A stretch of 64,000 nt of DNA from Schistocerca nitens (taxonomy: Eukaryota; Arthropoda; Insecta; Orthoptera; Acrididae). The notes beneath the pieces are model-generated. The model saw nothing but the letters and a program-made list of their open reading frames with translations. It had not been told where the DNA came from and did no database searches. The stretch spans positions 355,427,234 to 355,491,233 of the forward strand of contig NC_064622.1 in the NCBI RefSeq assembly GCF_023898315.1, written 5' to 3'. This document shows, in pieces, positions 59,761 through 64,000 of the stretch. Each line of letters starts with the position of its first letter. Position 1 is the stretch's first letter. Made by a program: the position numbers and the translations under genes.

Positions 59761-62210
59761 GTCTGCTAAATAAAGTTTGCTGTCTGAATGAAATCTTTTC
59801 GGTTTTCAAGCTGTGCCAATTCGAAGTAAATTCTCTAGCCTTCGATGGCTATTCCACCATCGTTGTCAGGCGTAAAAATCGCTGACTGCTGTGGGCGGCG
59901 CGGTTTTCCTTTGCAGCGTCTGTCCCCAATCAGAGTGGGCCGAAACGAAGCATGCGAGGAAGGTGAGTTCGACAGCTCTTAGCAGCTCCGACCCACTGCG
60001 GGACCGAGTGATGTCAGGTAGCACAACGTGGCAGCATCATGTTTGAAACTGCCGCTCCCGCATCTCTACGAGCGTCATGCGTCAGTTTCTGCTTCCTTTC
60101 AAAATCCAAAAGTCGCTGTCGATAGAATCCCTCTGATTGGCGACTAATACTGTTTCCAAAGTCTATGGCATTTTCAGAATCCAGATCTTCCTTAAACTGC
60201 CATCGGGCAAGAAGGCAGTTCCCACAGATAGCTGAAAGTGCCGCGATAATTGTGATGGTGTCTTATTGTCCAGTGTAAAGTGTCTGAGGCGTCTGTAGTT
60301 CCGGCGACTTTGATAAACGGAATAATAAGCATTTTTTAGCACATCAAACTTTTTTGATAATGAAAGTACTACTACTGTTAAACCATTTAACACTGTCACC
60401 AACTAATAATTGTCTTTCGTGACAATGTAGTTCTGCAGACTTAATTCTACAATGTGAAGCCACGTTTGCGGTTCTGCAAACTGATACGGTAATAATTTGA
60501 ATATACAGAGTGATTATAATTAAAGTTAAACTTTCAAAACCTGTAGAAATAACGCCACTGATCAGAATGAAGTCAAAGCGATTATATCCCTGCTAATTCG
60601 TCCTTTTTTCTGCTATTTCTGCGTATTTATTTTCTCGTTTTTGCGACCTAAAGCACAATTTTTCTTACTCGTGGTACTTTGAAGTGTTTATTAAACGCAT
60701 TTTACGTACTTGCTCCCAGTTTATTAAATAAATAGTAGACTGAGTAAGAAGGGGTGGAAAAAGGCTATCGGAGAATAAATGTACTGTAATGCAAATACAG
60801 TTGGTCATGTAACAGTCAACCCATATAACACCATTAAGGGAAGTGGAAAGTGAGACAAATGAAAGAGTTTGGGTACATGTTTACTAACATTTTACGTTCC
60901 TTAATCAAATGGTGAAGAAAATAAATTGAAGGCAAAATACACCAAAGAAGATGAATGTGTACTTTGATTAGCTACACTATTGTGTTTTTTTATTTGATTT
61001 GTGCAGAAAATTATTTAAGCTGAATGCAGAAATTGGTAGTAGGCGCTGTGTAAAATTAAAAATAGTTGGTATAGCATCTACCTTCAGCCACACAAGCCCA
61101 AATTTTTCTCTTTCTGAACATTCCTCTTCAAAGTGTTTTGAACACACTTTGGAATATTTTGTGGGGCAAAATTACTCCTCTTTATTTTCTGGAGCCACAT
61201 TTTTAATCGTTGTTCATCCTTCGGGAAACTAAAATATAAATCACATAATCATTCTCCATGTCCTAGACACACTTAACATGGTCTCTTACTGTAACTTTAT
61301 AGTAAACAAAAAGGTTTAGACACACATATTATACGAAGACAATTACAGACTCCCACTTTATTGAATTTATCTGTCTCCCATCTTTCAAATCTATATACAC
61401 AATAGACAAATCACTGATAAATGCATGGAGGATAGTATTTGCTGAAACAACTAACCATTCCCTTTCCTGTTCCACTAACAAATTTACGAGAGGAAGCGAT
61501 TGTTTGTAAGCTTTTGTACGAGCCGTAATATCTATTATATAGTCATAAAATCGTAGAAAAATAGGTCTACAGAATCAAGCCTTAATTATAATGCGTCTTG
61601 AACTTTTTAAACATAGTAGCCATGATAAGTCACTATGCCTCCTTTCATATATTTTTATATGCATCCGTAGCAACAAGAGTAATTCACCATCGCTAGTACA
61701 CTATCAACAAACGGTGAAAACACAAGAAAAACTCTTGATATTATAAACTTCAAACTCTGAGGAAAGCACACACGCACAGCGAAGTCCCGAAAACACATGA
61801 CAATCCTGGTTTAATGTTGACAACAGGCGCAGAACGCAATGCTCATTCCAGAGGTATTTACTCTATGGAAATATGGCATGCTGACATGACACAAGCTCAA
61901 CGCTGCTTCTCGCCCGCTATCTGTTGTAGGAAAGAAATTTCAGTGGTAAGCGATTATCACTGTTGTGCATTAACCTCAACGTTTTTTTTTATTTCTGCAG
62001 GAAATTCTATTACGGTCTGTATTTGCAACTTGTGTTCCAAAAAACAAAAGCAAACAAAATGTCAGGAATAAACAGACAGATCAAAATGATCTACATAGTG
62101 GCTGCTTCAGCAAAGGCAGTTTTATCACATTGATTTACTTCACGAGTTGTGGGGCACAGGATGGAGTTAGAGGCATATAATTATCTTCTAACGCTCATAA
62201 CTCCTTTTTT
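59761..62210. other. No gene recognised; one GC-rich stretch and one possible solo terminus
   Basis: 59880-60110 is GC-rich without recognised coding. 60508-60600 (GTGATTATAATTAAAGTTAA) looks like a terminal piece of a DNA transposon that I recall from insect genomes; that is a memory-based guess. 60999-61232 has an open frame with no known motif. Confidence 0.35.
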
Positions 62211-62225
62211 ATTTATTTATTTATT

Positions 62226-62800
62226 CGAGTCATCAGTCTTCTGACTGGTTTGATGCGGTCTGTCACGAATTCCTCTCCTGTGCCAACCTTTTCATATCAG
62301 AGCAGCACTTGCATTCCGCATCGTCAACTATTTGCTGGATGCATTCCAGTCTCTGTTTTCCTCTACGGTTTTTATTCTCTAATGTTCCCTCTAGTACAAC
62401 GGAAGTTATTCTGTGATTTCTGAACAGATGTGCTGCCATCATGTCCCTTCTTCTTGTCAATGTTTTTCATATATTTTTTTTCCTGCCGATTCTCCAGGGA
62501 ACCTCTTCATTCCTTACCTTGTCTGTCCTTGCGAGGTCGGCATGTATACCTGAACTATTATTATTGGTGATGGTTTGCTGTCGATTCTGATGAGAACAGC
62601 CCTGTCACTGAGCTATTCAAAGTAACTTACGCTCTGCCCTACTTTCATATTCATAATTAATCCTAATTCCATTATACTATTTTCTACTGCTGTTGATATT
62701 ATCCTCCACTCATCTGACTAGAAATCCTTGTATTCTTTCCATTTCACTTCACTACCCCCCACTATATCTAGATTAAGACTTAGCATTTCCCCAACTTCAG
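62226..62800 (-). mobile_element. Endonuclease-RT LINE, 3' fragment
   Basis: On the minus strand, LEGTLENKNRRGKQRLECIQ (62263-62460) matches NRRGRPRDEY and its flank in the copy at 54.7 kb. The end has an A-rich tail (T-rich as written at 62205-62225). The upstream part to 62800 is weaker. Confidence 0.75.
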
Positions 62801-63829
62801 GTATAATACGGAAAAAAAAACTCGTATGATGAGAGAAATATTTCCACATGAGCAGCTGATGATTACGTCAAGGTCACTGGCAATTGGAGTTACAAGGATC
62901 TAGAATTTGCAACTGTAATTTCCAAACGAGCAGTAAGTGAAATCATACCTATTAGAAGTGAGCGGTTTATGCTGTCCTGAAGGATGATTTCATGAAGGCA
63001 GGTAAACTACTGGACATCAATTCTGACAAGCTACAGATCCTATTTTTACGGTTTTAGACGTGTTTGAAATGGAGTATATTCTCAGAACTAACATACACGG
63101 GCAATGAACTATAGTTCAATTTTCTTATAAGTCGATATTTTCAGTCCTCTGCCTGAAGCCTACCAGCAACTTTTGCACCAGAGTATAAAATTTCATTCTG
63201 AACTCTGGACGGCGGACGCAATACATAGTATGTCTTGAAAGTTTTACTTGTAGTATTGTGGTTGTGAAAAAATAATGCTCGTTAGCAGCATCAATTCACG
63301 GATTAGTAAACAGTATTCAATTGTAATTTAACGCTGCAGAAAAATCTAAATTTTTAAATAAATTCACAATTCTTGTAATAAATTATTCTAAAATAATGTA
63401 GCACAATTATTGTGTAAAAATGTCTCGGTGTCATTTGAAAATCGGGATGTACTAATTTGTCTTCCCATTCTCGGTATATACACCCTCCCGTGTAAGCAAT
63501 GGGTTGAGTGTATTGTATCTGTGAGTAATGTTGACAGCTACACCTTGTATTTGTTGACATCTGGAGTACTACAGACAGTTTGACCACTGGTGGTAGGTAG
63601 GTGAGAGCTCTACGTAACTTGTGTGAGAATGTCGAACCTCAGCAGAATCCGTTTGGGAAATTTTGGTGGTTCTACAGAGAGCATTGATCGACATAATAAT
63701 CTCTATTATTATTGACAGATGAGTTCGACTGAGTCATAGGTGTGACTCATTCAGTGTGAACGATAACCGATAAAAGCGACAGGTAAACGGGTGTGGCACA
63801 ACAGCGTAATGAGGTTTGTCGTTTAAAAA
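62801..63829. other. Likely 5' flank of the gene beginning at 63830
   Basis: No coding recognised. If 63830 is a true start, the promoter and 5' UTR lie in the last few hundred bases; no clear TATA or initiator stands out. Confidence 0.35.
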
Positions 63830-63892
63830 ATGTCGGAAACTTCAGAAAAGACGCCAGAGTGGTTGGTGTTGCTGGAAAACAAGAAGAAGAGG
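63830..63892 (+). CDS. Candidate first coding exon of an unidentified gene
   Basis: Following AAAA, an ATG opens 21 codons (MSETSEKTPEWLVLLENKKK plus R) that run directly into a perfect GTAAGT donor in phase 0. The PEWLVLLENKKKR pattern looks like the amphipathic start of a cytosolic protein. I do not recognise the family. The rest of the gene would be beyond the window. Confidence 0.5.
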
Positions 63893-64000
63893 GTAAGTAG
63901 AAGTACTTTTCAGAAACTATTTTCATTTTACCTGTTCTCTGCGGATGGTTCGTTACGAAAAAAATTGTAAATTAATGTAAACATGTCTTCCAGCACAATC

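Noticed and set aside
1-64000. CRISPR array, prokaryotic operon or toxin-antitoxin-like system
   Set aside because: The window has spliced coding, SINEs, LINEs and mariners, which is eukaryotic nuclear DNA. No array of regularly spaced short repeats was seen.

Overview
This is insect nuclear DNA, most likely from an orthopteran of the locust type (Schistocerca-like). The coding of one host gene matches the short insect form of SGT1. The interspersed repeats (several tRNA-derived SINEs, LINE tails, mariners) look like families I recall from locust genomes. The species call is inference; no search was run. Genes are sparse, introns are huge, and transposon debris fills most of the recognisable sequence.

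Host genes. Five coding exons on the minus strand between 2408 and 21835 give a complete 222-codon reading frame for SGT1/SUGT1, the HSP90 co-chaperone with a CS domain and an SGS domain. All four coding introns have GT/AG ends. One intron is about 17.7 kb and holds a Tc1-like element, a DUF4817-type element, a long LINE split by a mariner, and a second LINE. An acceptor just upstream of the start codon implies a further 5' non-coding exon that I could not place. At the right edge (63830-63892, plus) there is a clean candidate first coding exon of an unidentified gene. At 1368-1672 (minus) there is an open frame that may be an exon of another gene.

Mobile elements, left to right. 3.8-5.0 kb: Tc1-like. 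6.5-8.2 kb: DUF4817-type element with an inverted duplicate of its own N-terminal part. 13.4-18.5 kb: RNase H-bearing LINE (LOA/Jockey/I group) split by a 1.3 kb mariner at a TA. 18.8-19.4 kb: 3' piece of an endonuclease-RT LINE. 23.9-24.3 kb: tRNA-derived SINE with 13-bp target duplication and inverted arms. 27.4-28.4 kb: CpG-rich repeat block. 31.4-31.7 kb: recent tandem duplication. 33.1-36.9 kb: hAT element of the ZMYM1-like type. 37.0-42.2 kb: LINE fragments and a SINE. 42.4-43.7 kb: decayed mariner hit by a SINE. 44.3-48.4 kb: LTR-retroelement fossil carrying a SINE and a nearly whole mariner. 53.3-57.1 kb: Ty3/gypsy fossil hit by a LINE. 57.4-59.8 kb: CR1-like LINE with an SGNH-hydrolase-like domain, hit by a SINE. 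62.2-62.8 kb: another LINE 3' piece.

The window is best read as a host gene embedded in nested, mostly dead transposable elements. I found no CRISPR array, operon, or evidence of a new defence or other multi-gene system. The most informative pieces are the SGT1 gene model, the SGNH-bearing LINE, the SINE with inverted arms, and the nested insertions that give a relative order of events.
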